Source of the DNA: a bacterium UBP3_UBA6266
GTDB lineage: Bacteria; Auribacterota; UBA6266
DNA: 30,604 nucleotides
Assembly: GCA_002440765.1 (NCBI GenBank)
Contig: DJVC01000118.1
Coordinates: 1 to 30,604, forward strand
Direction of reading: 5' to 3'
Positions within the stretch are counted from its first letter, which is position 1. Every line of letters begins with the position of its first letter. Below the pieces are notes generated by a model that was not told the origin of the DNA, ran no database searches, and was given only the letters and a program-made list of their open reading frames with translations. Positions 10,925 through 19,235 of the stretch are shown in pieces. Position numbers and translations under genes: made by a program.

Positions 10925-11968
10925 ATATTCGAATTTAGGATTTGTATGTAAATATACATTTTCCTTTAAGTTTGGGAAAATCCTGCCGATATATTTCCCC
11001 AGAATTTCCGCCGCTTCTTTAAGTTCATCATATTTTTTTGAATAACTCCATATATATTCAAATGTCCGGGGCAGAAACCGTTCATACTCTTTTTTATTTT
11101 TTACGGTGCTGAGATATCCGAATGTCCCCGCGGCTTTCAAATTTCTCTGGAAAGACATTATATAAAAGATCCGGGTGAAATGGCCGGTATCCGGATTTTT
11201 CAGCCCGGCTTTGTCCAGATAATACAGGATTAATTTATCAACAGCTTCCTCGGGAAGCTTGAAATATGAATCTTTAAGCAGGGAACAAAGATCGTATTGC
11301 CTCGGGCCCATTCTTGCGTCCTGAAAGTCCAGGATAAAGCCCTGTCCTTTCTTGAAAAAAATATTTCTGCTGTGGTAGTCACGGTGAGTTACAACCCCGG
11401 GTTCATTTTCGAGTATCCTGCAGATGCGGGAAAACAGCGATTCCATGGAAAAAAGGTCTTTTTTGCCGATAGTGATTCCCAAGAGGTTTCTGACTGTGTG
11501 GATGAGAAAGAAATCAAGTTCCCACATAAGTTTGTTGAAATCAAAAGAATTGGCGAATATAACGGGACAGTCCGGAGATTCTCTGAGATTGTGGATTTTT
11601 ATCAATTCGTCTATGCATTTTTTATATGGTTCGATGTATCTGCCGGGATGAAGACCGGACAGAAATTTTTCCATGCTGATATCCCCGCAGTCCGACAGGT
11701 ATATTATGCCTGAATTATAATCGATATCGATGATTTCAGGGACCCGTATTGAATTTTTAAGGAAAAACCTGTTTATCGTAATAAATGGCAGGTTGTGGTC
11801 GAAAGGGGAATCGTTCACCATTGCTATTATGGTTTCGGGGATGCCGTTGACCCATAATCTGAAGTAATTCCTATCGGATGCGTCTCCTTTTAATCTGACG
11901 GACCTTGCCACGGGATGTTGGAGCTTTTTTTCTGCCGCGAAAATCAGCTCTTTTTCAGTTAAGCTCAT
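10916..11968 (-). CDS. amgK: AmgK-like anomeric sugar kinase (APH fold)
   Basis: This 350-residue protein belongs to the aminoglycoside phosphotransferase fold. It has the AmgK-type opening LKGDASDRNYFR, the catalytic loop THRDYHSRN and the metal site LDFQDARMGPRQYDL. AmgK phosphorylates MurNAc and GlcNAc at the anomeric carbon for MurU. The start at 11968 is chosen because a GGGAG precedes it and because upstream ATGs run deep into the preceding gene. This start overlaps that gene by 14 nt, which implies translational coupling. The last codons and the stop lie inside an inverted repeat (10897-10922), so the C-terminus may have been remodelled by that element. Substrate is inferred from the kinase-nucleotidyltransferase pair. 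Confidence 0.8.
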   Translation of the reverse strand: MSLTEKELIFAAEKKLQHPVARSVRLKGDASDRNYFRLWVNGIPETIIAMVNDSPFDHNLPFITINRFFLKNSIRVPEIIDIDYNSGIIYLSDCGDISMEKFLSGLHPGRYIEPYKKCIDELIKIHNLRESPDCPVIFANSFDFNKLMWELDFFLIHTVRNLLGITIGKKDLFSMESLFSRICRILENEPGVVTHRDYHSRNIFFKKGQGFILDFQDARMGPRQYDLCSLLKDSYFKLPEEAVDKLILYYLDKAGLKNPDTGHFTRIFYIMSFQRNLKAAGTFGYLSTVKNKKEYERFLPRTFEYIWSYSKKYDELKEAAEILGKYIGRIFPNLKENVYLHTNPKFEYPP

Positions 11969-13349
11969 AGCTTTCTCCCTCGTGCGGGACGATGGAGTTG
12001 TTAATTCCTCCGGCAGACAGGTGTTTTGCGAAAGAGAGAGATTGATCCTCATCGCCGTGCACAAGAAAAAATGATTTTGTGTTTGAATTCACCGCTTTTG
12101 CATATGACAGGAGTTCATTTTTATCCGCATGGGCGCTGAAAGCGTTTTCGACGATAATCTCGGCTTTCAATTCATATTCTTCACCGAAGATTTTTATTCT
12201 GGGCGCTTTTTCGACTATTTTCCTTCCCAGCGTGTCGGGCGCGCAAAATCCAACCATCATTATTGTGTTTTTGGGGTTATTCACGTTGTTTTTCAGGTGA
12301 TGCAGTATCCTGCCGCCTTCGCACATCCCCGAAGAGCTGATAATTACACAGGGTTTGTTAAAGTTATTCAGTTGTTTGGATTTTTCGGTTTCCCTTATAT
12401 ATTCACAGTTTGCGAAACCGAACGGATTTTCGTTTGATAATATATAACTGTACACGTCCTTGTTATAACATTCCGGGTGTATCCTGAATATTTCCGTTGC
12501 GTTGACAGACAAAGGGCTGTCGACAAAAATGGGAATCTCCGGAATTTTCTTTTTTGTCGTGAGTTCATGCAGGAAATAAACAACCTGTTGTGTCCTTCCC
12601 ACCGAAAAGGAAGGGATGATAACCTTTCCGCCGCGTTTGTAAGTATTGTTTATCACTTCGGCAAGCCTGGGCGCGATGTTGTCTATGGAATGGTGTGTCC
12701 TGTCGCCGTAGGTTGTTTCCATAATTACATAATCCGCCCCCGGCACGATTTCCCTGTCTCTTAATATAGGCATGTGTGTTCTGCCGAGATCTCCGGTGAA
12801 TAGGATTTTGCAGTCTTTCCCGTTTTCTTTGATTGTCAGTTCCGTAATAGCGGAGCCGAGAATATGACCGGCGTCGTGAAATTTCAGTTTTATTCCGGTT
12901 GCTATGAGAAATTCCCTGTGATAGTTTATGGAAATGAACCTGTGCATTGCTTTTTCGGCGTCTTCAAATGTGTAAAGGATCTTAAAAGGCCGTTCTCCTT
13001 TCGATTCCCTTTTTCTGTTTACATATTTGATGTCGTTTTCCTGCAGATGCGCGCTGTCCTGCAGGAGTATCCCTGCCAAATCGCGGGTCGCGTATGTGGA
13101 AAAGACCGAACCGTTGAAACCCTGCTTGCATAGGCCCGGGATATTTCCGCAATGGTCTATGTGCGCGTGTGATAAAACAACGACATCTATTGATGAAGGG
13201 TCGAATGGAAAATTCTTATTCTTATTATAAGTCGCTTCTCTTTTACCCTGAAAAAGCCCGCATTCAAGCAGTACTTTTTTTCCGTTTGCCTCTATCAGGA
13301 ATTTCGAACCTGTTACCGATCTCACGCCTCCGAAAAAAGTTAATTTCAT
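11955..13349 (-). CDS. metallo-beta-lactamase/beta-CASP RNA-processing exonuclease
   Basis: This 464-residue protein has the zinc motif HAHIDHCG (H61, H63, D65, H66), followed by the later ligands DAGHILGS and TGDLGR. A beta-CASP insert carries SFSVGRTQQVV and SSSGMCEGGR, and the C-terminal motifs FSAHAD and LVHGDED are present. The architecture matches bacterial homologues of CPSF73/Ysh1, which are RNA endo- or exonucleases. ATG 13349 is the start because CGGAGG lies just upstream (GGAGG at 13355-13359). The first in-frame candidate upstream lacks such a site. It leads a minus-strand operon with the amgK-like and murU-like genes, which is an unexpected partnership. Confidence 0.88.
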   Translation of the reverse strand: MKLTFFGGVRSVTGSKFLIEANGKKVLLECGLFQGKREATYNKNKNFPFDPSSIDVVVLSHAHIDHCGNIPGLCKQGFNGSVFSTYATRDLAGILLQDSAHLQENDIKYVNRKRESKGERPFKILYTFEDAEKAMHRFISINYHREFLIATGIKLKFHDAGHILGSAITELTIKENGKDCKILFTGDLGRTHMPILRDREIVPGADYVIMETTYGDRTHHSIDNIAPRLAEVINNTYKRGGKVIIPSFSVGRTQQVVYFLHELTTKKKIPEIPIFVDSPLSVNATEIFRIHPECYNKDVYSYILSNENPFGFANCEYIRETEKSKQLNNFNKPCVIISSSGMCEGGRILHHLKNNVNNPKNTIMMVGFCAPDTLGRKIVEKAPRIKIFGEEYELKAEIIVENAFSAHADKNELLSYAKAVNSNTKSFFLVHGDEDQSLSFAKHLSAGGINNSIVPHEGESYELN

Positions 13350-13726
13350 CGAATCCTCCGATGTTGTTGGGTAATCAAAGATACAAGACATAAGATAATA
13401 CCCGGTAATTGTATCAAAATATCGAAATGATTATCATATAAAAATGTTTTATTTCCGGTTTATTCCGGTTGTGTGGCCCTGATTCATTTATAAATTTTGC
13501 ATTTGTTGTCCATTATTTTTAATAAAAATACTTTTCAGTTAAAAATTTGATATTTATTGAGAATGATAATATGTTGTGCTGCAGTAAGTAGCGTATATAT
13601 GACACCGCGCGATTTAAAAAAATACCTTGAATTATTCTACGGGTTTGTTACAATACGGCGAGTATTGTGTAAAATCATTTATTAAAAGGGATTCGGGAAT
13701 AGTTATTTTATCGGAAGCCGTTATTT
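13350..13726. other. A/T-rich divergent intergenic region with Fur-box-like words
   Basis: No gene is visible in this 377-nt spacer between divergent operons. It holds two words resembling Fur-type operators: TGATAATCATTTCGA on the minus strand (about 13423-13437), and TGAGAATGATAATAT on the plus strand (13558-13572). Each matches one half of the 7-1-7 consensus well and the other half poorly. The yjbQ promoter lies at its right end. Regulation by metal is only a suggestion. Confidence 0.4.
13627..13667 (+). promoter_or_regulatory. putative yjbQ promoter overlapping a palindromic operator
   Basis: TTGAAT (13627-13632) and TACAAT (13649-13654) are separated by 16 nt. A perfect inverted repeat, CAATAC-ggcga-GTATTG (13651-13667), overlaps the -10 box and the expected start of transcription near 13661. 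A bound dimeric repressor there would block transcription. Confidence 0.5.
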
Positions 13727-14122
13727 TTGAAAGAGTTACGTATATCTACGGATAAGCGCGCCGGATTTACTGATATTACCGCTGAGATTCGCTCCGTTGT
13801 GGGGAATTCGGGGGTTAAAGACGGGCTATGTATTGTTTTTATACCTCACACGACGGCAGCGGTAACTATAAATGAAAACGCTGATCCCGATGTGCAGGAA
13901 GACATACTTGATTTTTTGAATGACAGGATCCCTGAACGCGGCTCATACAGACATGCTGAGGGAAATTCGGACGCGCACATAAAGTCTTCCCTGTTGGGAA
14001 CCAGTTTGAATGTCATTATAAAAGATGCGAGTCTTGTTTTAGGCACATGGCAGGGAATATATTTTTGTGAGTTTGACGGGCCGAGGGAACGGAAAGTCTG
14101 GATTGATGTTATCGGTAAATAG
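13727..14122 (+). CDS. yjbQ: YjbQ/UPF0047 family protein
   Basis: The 131-residue protein has the usual family length and motifs. FIPHTTAAVTINENAD lies at 35-50, RHAEGNSDAHIKSSLLG near 74-90, and GTWQGIYFCEFDGPR near 103-117. Conserved histidines and the glutamate in these blocks form the family's putative active site. Homologues have weak thiamine-phosphate synthase activity, but the physiological role is uncertain. The start is TTG, the only suitable codon before the conserved N-terminus; a weak GGAAG lies about 11 nt upstream. The radical-SAM-like gene follows after 23 nt on the same strand. Confidence 0.88.
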   Translation: MKELRISTDKRAGFTDITAEIRSVVGNSGVKDGLCIVFIPHTTAAVTINENADPDVQEDILDFLNDRIPERGSYRHAEGNSDAHIKSSLLGTSLNVIIKDASLVLGTWQGIYFCEFDGPRERKVWIDVIGK

Positions 14123-14145
14123 CCAAAACAAAAAATGGAGATAGG

Positions 14146-14856
14146 ATGAAAAGATATTCTGTATATGAAGGCAAGTATCCCCGGGAAGTATTATTGCTTA
14201 AGTCGTTTCCATGCGGTTTTAAAGGCTGTTCTTTCTGCGACTGCGCTTCGGAGCATTCAAAGAGCGAAAAAGAGATAATAGAACTGGCTTCGACAGAACT
14301 TGATAAGGTTACGGGCGTGTTCAGAAGGATTGAAGTGCTGAATTCAGCTTCTTTTTTTGATTTTCCCGTACAGGTCTGGCAGATGATAAAAGACACGGTC
14401 GAGCGCCGGGGGATAGAAGAGCTGATAGTAGAGGCAAATTGGAACTATAAAAAAAGATTTAAGGAAATAATAGATTTTTTTAATTGTAAAATCAGGGTAA
14501 AAGTCGGAGTTGAGACATTTGACCATAAAATAAGAAAATCCGTAATGAAGAAAGAGATAGAATTTACCGGGCCCAAAGAAATAATCAAGTTTACCGATTC
14601 CATAAGACTGCTGGTCGGCCTCAGGGGGCAGACTCAAAAAAGCATAAGAAACGATATATCTATAGCGCTGTCCTATTTTGATTATGTAAGCGTGAACCTT
14701 CTTCATAAGAACAGGAAAACAAGCTCCAGGCACGATTCGAAGCTTATCGAATGGTTTAACGAGGAGTATAAAGACCTTCATGTTGTGCCGGGCGTTGAAG
14801 TGCTTACACAGAGAGTAGACCTTGGAGTCGGCAGGAAAACTCTCTTTCAGCAGTAA
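14146..14856 (+). CDS. small radical-SAM-like protein of unknown function
   Basis: This 236-residue protein has an N-terminal cysteine group CGFKGCSFCDC (C23, C28, C31, C33), i.e. C-x4-C-x2-C rather than the usual C-x3-C-x2-C. After it come alternating beta/alpha segments consistent with a partial TIM barrel: VLNSASFFD, LIVEANWNY, KVGVETFD, RLLVGLRGQT and VSVNLL. GVETFDHKIRK resembles the mid-barrel region of Elp3/MiaB-like enzymes. It therefore seems to be a compact radical SAM enzyme. GGAGATAGG precedes the ATG. It follows yjbQ by 23 nt. Its substrate is not recognisable; I would not assign it to a named family. Confidence 0.6.
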   Translation: MKRYSVYEGKYPREVLLLKSFPCGFKGCSFCDCASEHSKSEKEIIELASTELDKVTGVFRRIEVLNSASFFDFPVQVWQMIKDTVERRGIEELIVEANWNYKKRFKEIIDFFNCKIRVKVGVETFDHKIRKSVMKKEIEFTGPKEIIKFTDSIRLLVGLRGQTQKSIRNDISIALSYFDYVSVNLLHKNRKTSSRHDSKLIEWFNEEYKDLHVVPGVEVLTQRVDLGVGRKTLFQQ

Positions 14857-14859
14857 GAA

Positions 14860-15201
14860 CTATTTCTTTTCATCAAGTTTTTTCCTGAATATTAATCCGC
14901 GGCATATATTTTCCGCGCCTTTTGTTGTCCACTTCCGGGGAAAATCCCTGCATTGTCCAGGCCTTGCGCCGTAAATACCGCAGAGAGACCCCTCCAGGAA
15001 TACGCATTCCCCGCATGCTTTTTCCTTAAGGCTTAAACCCTGGCGGTTTCCGGTTAATCTTGTAAATGATTCGATGAAGGTTTTTTCGCTGATTTTCAAA
15101 AAGTCAGCCATTCTCTTTATATCATTGTCCGTCACATGGACATAACCGTGCCACCGGCAGCATTCTCCGCACTTTACACAGATAAAAGGAATCTCTGTCA
15201 T
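14860..15201 (-). CDS. YkgJ-family cysteine-cluster protein
   Basis: The 113-residue protein opens with CVKCGECC (C8, C11, C14, C15). It continues with CGEC, LCGIY and RPGQCRDFP, the pattern of the UPF0153/YkgJ 'zinc/iron-chelating' domain (CxxxCxxCC type). Its biochemical role is unknown; metal binding is inferred from the cysteines. It converges on the radical-SAM-like gene with only 3 nt between stop codons. The ATG at 15201 follows a TATAAT by 8 nt and has no ribosome binding site, so the mRNA is probably leaderless. Confidence 0.85.
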   Translation of the reverse strand: MTEIPFICVKCGECCRWHGYVHVTDNDIKRMADFLKISEKTFIESFTRLTGNRQGLSLKEKACGECVFLEGSLCGIYGARPGQCRDFPRKWTTKGAENICRGLIFRKKLDEKK

Positions 15202-15209
15202 ACGCTTAG

Positions 15210-15236
15210 ATTATAGCCGAGAGACCCGCTCTTTCG
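15210..15236 (-). promoter_or_regulatory. -10 box placing the YkgJ gene on a leaderless mRNA
   Basis: On the minus strand a perfect TATAAT (15210-15215) lies 8 nt before the ATG at 15201, so transcription should begin at or within 2-3 nt of the start codon. An imperfect inverted repeat, CCGA-GAG/CTC-TT-TCGG (15217-15237), covers the spacer region and could be an operator. The -35 box is poor. Confidence 0.4.
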
Positions 15237-15272
15237 GAATATAAAAGTAAGCAGCCCGGGAAATACATGGGA

Positions 15273-15301
15273 TTGACAAAATGCGAAGACTGTGGTATAT
15301 A
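15273..15301 (+). promoter_or_regulatory. consensus sigma-70 promoter for the secreted jelly-roll protein
   Basis: A perfect TTGACA (15273-15278) is followed after 17 nt by TATATA (15296-15301). Transcription should start near 15308, giving an untranslated leader of about 80 nt. The leader contains AACCA/TGGTT inverted words. Confidence 0.7.
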
Positions 15302-15390
15302 ACCGGTATATGTCATATGCTATATGTAATTAACCAGAGATAATATAATTGGTTTATAATTGGTGTTATTATGATACCGGGAGGGAAATG

Positions 15391-16002
15391 ATGAAAAAGG
15401 TTGTTTTTTGTCTGGTTGTGTTTTTTTTGGCGGGAAGCGCCTGTGCCGTTGTGGTGGACGATTGTGAAGATGGAGATTATTCCGGTCCGGAATGGTGGAT
15501 GTTCGACAAAATCACTCCACAGGTTGTAAAGAACAGCGATGGGGAAAAAAGCAAAGGGAAATATTCTCTTGAAATTACGGGTGAAGTCCGGGGATGGTAC
15601 AGCGGGGGCATAGGCATGTATGTTGCCGATAAGGCTGATTGCGAAAAAACCGGCAGTATGATTTTGGATGTTTATGGTTACGGGAAGGATTCAGGGCAGA
15701 TAAAGATTGAGGTTACGGATGACGACAATTTGAACTGGGACTGCGAACAGGATGATAATTATAAATTAATTAAAGATGACCAGCTTGTATATCAGTTTCC
15801 GGTTAATTGGGAAGGCTGGAAGACTGTGAAAATACCCCTGTCCAAATTCAAAGATTCCAATCCGGGTATAGGAGATGACGAGTTCAATCCGGAAAAAGGG
15901 GATGGCAGTTCGGGCGGTCTTCTCCAGTTCAATATTATATTCATAGGCGCCAAATCTTCAGGTGCTGTGCATGTGAAGATAGACAATATAGTTTTCGAGT
16001 AA
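15391..16002 (+). CDS. secreted CBM11/CIA30-like jelly-roll protein
   Basis: This protein has 203 residues, with a clear signal peptide (KKVVFCLVVFFLAGSACA). The mature part begins VVDDCEDGDYSG, a pattern found at the start of CBM11/CIA30-like beta-sandwich domains. Further matches are KYSLEITGE, GSMILDVYGYG, the WEGWKTVKIPLSKF strand pair and the terminal VKIDNIVFE. Several cysteines could pair in the periplasm. It probably binds carbohydrate or a protein partner in the envelope; no catalytic motif is visible. ATG 15391 sits 5 nt after GGGAGGG, better spaced than the ATG just before it at 15388. It has its own promoter and terminator. Confidence 0.75.
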   Translation: MKKVVFCLVVFFLAGSACAVVVDDCEDGDYSGPEWWMFDKITPQVVKNSDGEKSKGKYSLEITGEVRGWYSGGIGMYVADKADCEKTGSMILDVYGYGKDSGQIKIEVTDDDNLNWDCEQDDNYKLIKDDQLVYQFPVNWEGWKTVKIPLSKFKDSNPGIGDDEFNPEKGDGSSGGLLQFNIIFIGAKSSGAVHVKIDNIVFE

Positions 16003-16020
16003 CAGTTGTCCTTTTTTTGC

Positions 16021-16060
16021 GCCGGAGGGTATACGCATATTTGCCTTCCGGCATTTTTTT
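16021..16060 (+). terminator. Rho-independent terminator
   Basis: The stem GCCGGA-GG pairs with CC-TTCCGGC across a loop of about 14 nt, with a one-base bulge, and is followed by seven T residues. It closes the monocistronic secreted-protein gene. Confidence 0.7.
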
Positions 16061-16062
16061 AT

Positions 16063-16089
16063 TTGAATTTTTTCATATTATGGTAGAAT
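16063..16089 (+). promoter_or_regulatory. weak promoter candidate for the TPR-guaB cluster
   Basis: TTGAAT (16063-16068) and TAGAAT (16084-16089) are separated by 15 nt, shorter than optimal. The -10 box shares its preceding GG and TAGAAT with the porin promoter at 24633. It lies directly after the terminator and 22 nt before the next ATG. Confidence 0.35.
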
Positions 16090-16110
16090 TAGCGAAATTA
16101 AGGCTATGTT

Positions 16111-16500
16111 ATGAAAAAAACAGTTATAGTTGTCATCTTACTTTTGATTCTTTTTTATGTTTTTTATGATACCATAGCTTTGTCGATTGAAGAATTTATC
16201 ATGCGGCATAAAGATGCCTTCTGGGCTCCCGCCGCGCTCTATAAGATTGCCGGTTTATCAATGTTTATATTAAAATACGATATCGCTTTGAGTTCTTACA
16301 GCAAAGCGGTAGATACATTTCCATTATATTCATTAAGTGATGAGTCCCTTTACAAAATAGCCCTCATATACGAAAAGCAGCAGAGATGGAAAGATGCCGT
16401 ATCGTGTTACAAGCGGTTTATGGCAAAATATCCAAAACATGAATGGGCTCCCGAAGCTGGCGAGAAAATCGAAAAAATAGAAGGTATTTACCTGAAATGA
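16111..16500 (+). CDS. membrane-anchored TPR-like protein
   Basis: The 129-residue protein has an N-terminal hydrophobic segment (about 4-24) that would anchor it in the inner membrane. Helical repeats follow, with TPR-like spacing: one around DIALSSYSKAVDTFP and one around RWKDAVSCYKRFMAKYP. Such proteins act as scaffolds in envelope complexes. Its stop overlaps the next gene's start by 4 nt (ATGA). The next gene also encodes a TPR protein, so the two are probably made together. No specific function can be assigned. Confidence 0.7.
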   Translation: MKKTVIVVILLLILFYVFYDTIALSIEEFIMRHKDAFWAPAALYKIAGLSMFILKYDIALSSYSKAVDTFPLYSLSDESLYKIALIYEKQQRWKDAVSCYKRFMAKYPKHEWAPEAGEKIEKIEGIYLK

Positions 16501-17720
16501 AAAAAATAATTATTTTTATGTTGATAATTTTTCTTTCCGGATCGGCTTTTGCCACCGAGTACACTCTTTACAAGAAGATGGGATTGACAAATCCCAAGTG
16601 GGATCTCGATGTCGAAAAAGGCTTTAACCGCTATGAGACTTTCCGCTATGACGAGGCTATGACATATCTCGAAAGGGCTGTGAACAGCGGATGTGATGAC
16701 GGGCTTGTGTTATACAGGCTGGCGGCGTGCTATGCCAATGATGAGCAGTATAAAAAATCCATCGAATATTTTAAAAGGTCGGTAAAATCACTGCGTTCAA
16801 GGTATACAAAACACAGGTATTATTCAGACGCGTATTACAATCTGGGCAGCGCCTATATGAGGCTGAACGATCTGGAGTCAGCCGCTTCCCAGTATGAAGA
16901 ATCTATAAGGATAAACCCGAAAAATTTTAACGCGTTGAAGGGGCTTGGTTTTGTCTGTTATGAAAAAGGGAACCTGAACAAGGCCGCTAAATATTTCAGG
17001 GATGCGCTTAATATCAATCCGAAAGATTCTTCTTCTTTGCTGAAACTGGCAACCATTCACAGAAGGCTGAAGGAAAATGACAAGGCGCTTTCATATCTTA
17101 ATGAAGCCTTAGAATGCAATCCGAATTCATATAAGGTATATGTGAGCATGGGAGTTACATACGATGCGTTGGGGGACATTGATAAATCCATAGAATGTTT
17201 TAAGAAAGCATTGGAATTGAAAGAAGACGCTTTGACATATTCATACCTGGGGATAGCTTATATGAAGAAAAATAATTTTCAGGAAGCTGAAAGTTATTTC
17301 CTGAAAGCCGAGAAGATAAATCCTACGCTGAAAGAAGCGCTTTTCAACCTTGGCCTGTTATATTTCAATAACTCGGAGTTTGATAAGGCGAGGGAGCAAT
17401 ATGAGCTGGCCCTGCGGGAATATCCCGATGACATAGCCGCCCTTTCGATGTTGGGTATAATAGAGGAGAAAGCCGGAAATTTCGATAAGGCCGTGGAATG
17501 TTATCAAAAGGCCCTTTCTGTTGATAAAACGATTCCTGTGATACATCTTAATCTTGCCAATATAAATTTTGAATTGAAAAAATGGGATACGGCCGTGAGC
17601 CATTATCGCGCTTTTATAAAGTATTCGAAAGATACAACTATGAATAAAGAGGTTGAGCAGAAAATATCAGAGTGCGAAAAAATGTTAAGCGGCGACGGCC
17701 GGAAAAGCGATGAGTTATAA
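16497..17720 (+). CDS. secreted TPR-repeat protein
   Basis: This 407-residue protein has a signal peptide (KKIIIFMLIIFLSGSAFA). Roughly nine to ten TPR units follow, for example AYYNLGSAYMRLNDLESAASQ, ALKGLGFVCYEKGNL and ALFNLGLLYF. The start is ATG 16497, which overlaps the upstream stop as ATGA and opens directly into the signal peptide. An upstream in-frame ATG at 16443 would place a charged, non-hydrophobic stretch first and is rejected. It probably acts as a periplasmic protein-interaction scaffold. guaB starts 24 nt downstream. Confidence 0.8.
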   Translation: MKKIIIFMLIIFLSGSAFATEYTLYKKMGLTNPKWDLDVEKGFNRYETFRYDEAMTYLERAVNSGCDDGLVLYRLAACYANDEQYKKSIEYFKRSVKSLRSRYTKHRYYSDAYYNLGSAYMRLNDLESAASQYEESIRINPKNFNALKGLGFVCYEKGNLNKAAKYFRDALNINPKDSSSLLKLATIHRRLKENDKALSYLNEALECNPNSYKVYVSMGVTYDALGDIDKSIECFKKALELKEDALTYSYLGIAYMKKNNFQEAESYFLKAEKINPTLKEALFNLGLLYFNNSEFDKAREQYELALREYPDDIAALSMLGIIEEKAGNFDKAVECYQKALSVDKTIPVIHLNLANINFELKKWDTAVSHYRAFIKYSKDTTMNKEVEQKISECEKMLSGDGRKSDEL

Positions 17721-17744
17721 TTTTCCCTGTAAAAGGAGGAATAT

Positions 17745-19235
17745 ATGGTCGGTAAATTTATAACGGAGTTTATGAATAAATATAAAGATACCGGGTTGAC
17801 ATTTGATGATGTTTCTTTGATTCCGCAGTATGCCGATTTCCTCCCTTCCCAGGCTGACATCAGGACAAAAGTGGCTAAGGATATGACCCTTAATATACCT
17901 TTTATAAGCGCGGCTATGGATACAGTGACGGAATACAGGATGGCCATAGAGATGGCTAAGATGGGAGGAATGGGCATTATCCATAAGAATTTGTCATCTG
18001 AAGAACAGGCAAAGAATGTCGGGAGGGTCAAGCATTACCTGAACGGACTGATAGCGGACCCGATAACATTCAGGGAGAACCAGAGAGTAAAGGATATTAT
18101 AGAGGAAAAGAAGAAACACGGATACTCTTTCAACGGTTTCCCCATTGTCGATGATGATGACAATCTGAAAGGCATAATTACGGCAAGGGATTTTAAATTT
18201 CTCAGGAATAAAAACTGCAGGGTTAAAGACGCCATGACAAAGAAAGTTATTTCGGCGCCCCACAGTATAACTATTAATAATGCTTTTGAAATAATGCTTA
18301 AGAACAGGATAGGGAAATTGCCCATAGTTAAAAATTCAAAGCTGGTCGGATTATACAGTTTCAGCGATGTGAAGTCGATAATAGAGCACATGGAGCCTCT
18401 TTATAACAGGGATAAGAAACACAGGCTCAGGGTCGGAGCGGCCATAGGCCCGAGAGATTATCAGAGGCTTGAATTACTTTATGAAAACGATGTGGATATT
18501 GTGGTTATTGATACGGCGCACGGACATTCCAAAGGTGTTGTTGAAATGACGAAGTATGTTAAGAAAAAACACCCGTCACTGAGTGTTATGGCCGGAAACA
18601 TAGGTACGGAAGATGCGGCCAGAGACCTTATAAAGGCCGGCGCGGATTCTGTTAAAGCCGGTATCGGGCCGGGCTCTATATGTACAACAAGAGTGATAAC
18701 GGGTATCGGTGTTCCTCAAATAACGGCTGTCTATAACTGCGCCAGGGCCGCTAAGGGTTTTGTTCCTGTTGTTTCGGACGGAGGTATAAGGAACTCCGGA
18801 GATGTTCCCAAGGCGCTTGCCGCAGGGGCTTCCTGTGTAATGATGGGCTCCACATTGGCCGGTACGGGCGAAAGCCCGGGAGAAAAGATTATACACGAGG
18901 GAAGGCAGTATGTTGTATATAGAGGTATGGGTAGTATAGAAGCTATGAAAACCGCCGCCGGGAGCAGAGAAAGATATGCCCAGTACGATGTCTTAAATTC
19001 CGATAAACTTGTTCCGGAGGGAGTTGAAGGATTAGTGCCTTTTGCGGGTTCCGTTGAACAGGTTATCAGCCAGTTTACGGGCGGATTGAGGTCATCTCTC
19101 GGTTATAACGGCTGTAAAACAATCAAGGAGCTTCAGAAAAAATCGCGGATGATAAAAGTAACGCAGGCGGGCGTCAGAGAAGCTCATCCTCATGATGTGA
19201 AAATAATAAAAGAGGCGCCTAATTACAGGACTTAA
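17745..19235 (+). CDS. guaB: inosine-5'-monophosphate dehydrogenase
   Basis: The 496-residue length is typical of bacterial IMPDH. The N-terminal [11 protein letters not shown] motif is followed by two CBS domains at about 95-215 within the barrel. The catalytic loop [11 protein letters not shown] puts the active cysteine at C313. [18 protein letters not shown] and the flap region [10 protein letters not shown] complete the pattern. It converts IMP to XMP with NAD+, the committing step to GMP. AGGAGG (17734-17739) lies 5 nt before the ATG. It follows the TPR gene by 24 nt and probably shares its transcript. Its stop overlaps the convergent PilZ gene by 4 nt. Hpt and MTA phosphorylase elsewhere in the window feed the same purine pool. 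Confidence 0.95.
   Translation: MVGKFITEFMNKYKDTGLTFDDVSLIPQYADFLPSQADIRTKVAKDMTLNIPFISAAMDTVTEYRMAIEMAKMGGMGIIHKNLSSEEQAKNVGRVKHYLNGLIADPITFRENQRVKDIIEEKKKHGYSFNGFPIVDDDDNLKGIITARDFKFLRNKNCRVKDAMTKKVISAPHSITINNAFEIMLKNRIGKLPIVKNSKLVGLYSFSDVKSIIEHMEPLYNRDKKHRLRVGAAIGPRDYQRLELLYENDVDIVVIDTAHGHSKGVVEMTKYVKKKHPSLSVMAGNIGTEDAARDLIKAGADSVKAGIGPGSICTTRVITGIGVPQITAVYNCARAAKGFVPVVSDGGIRNSGDVPKALAAGASCVMMGSTLAGTGESPGEKIIHEGRQYVVYRGMGSIEAMKTAAGSRERYAQYDVLNSDKLVPEGVEGLVPFAGSVEQVISQFTGGLRSSLGYNGCKTIKELQKKSRMIKVTQAGVREAHPHDVKIIKEAPNYRT

Noticed and set aside
11969..12064. Longer N-terminus of the amgK-like kinase
   Set aside because: It overlaps the preceding gene by 110 nt, lacks a ribosome binding site, and the added residues are not kinase-like.
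16443..16496. Upstream ATG for the second TPR protein
   Set aside because: It would add 18 polar residues before a clear signal peptide; the ATGA overlap at 16497 is better.
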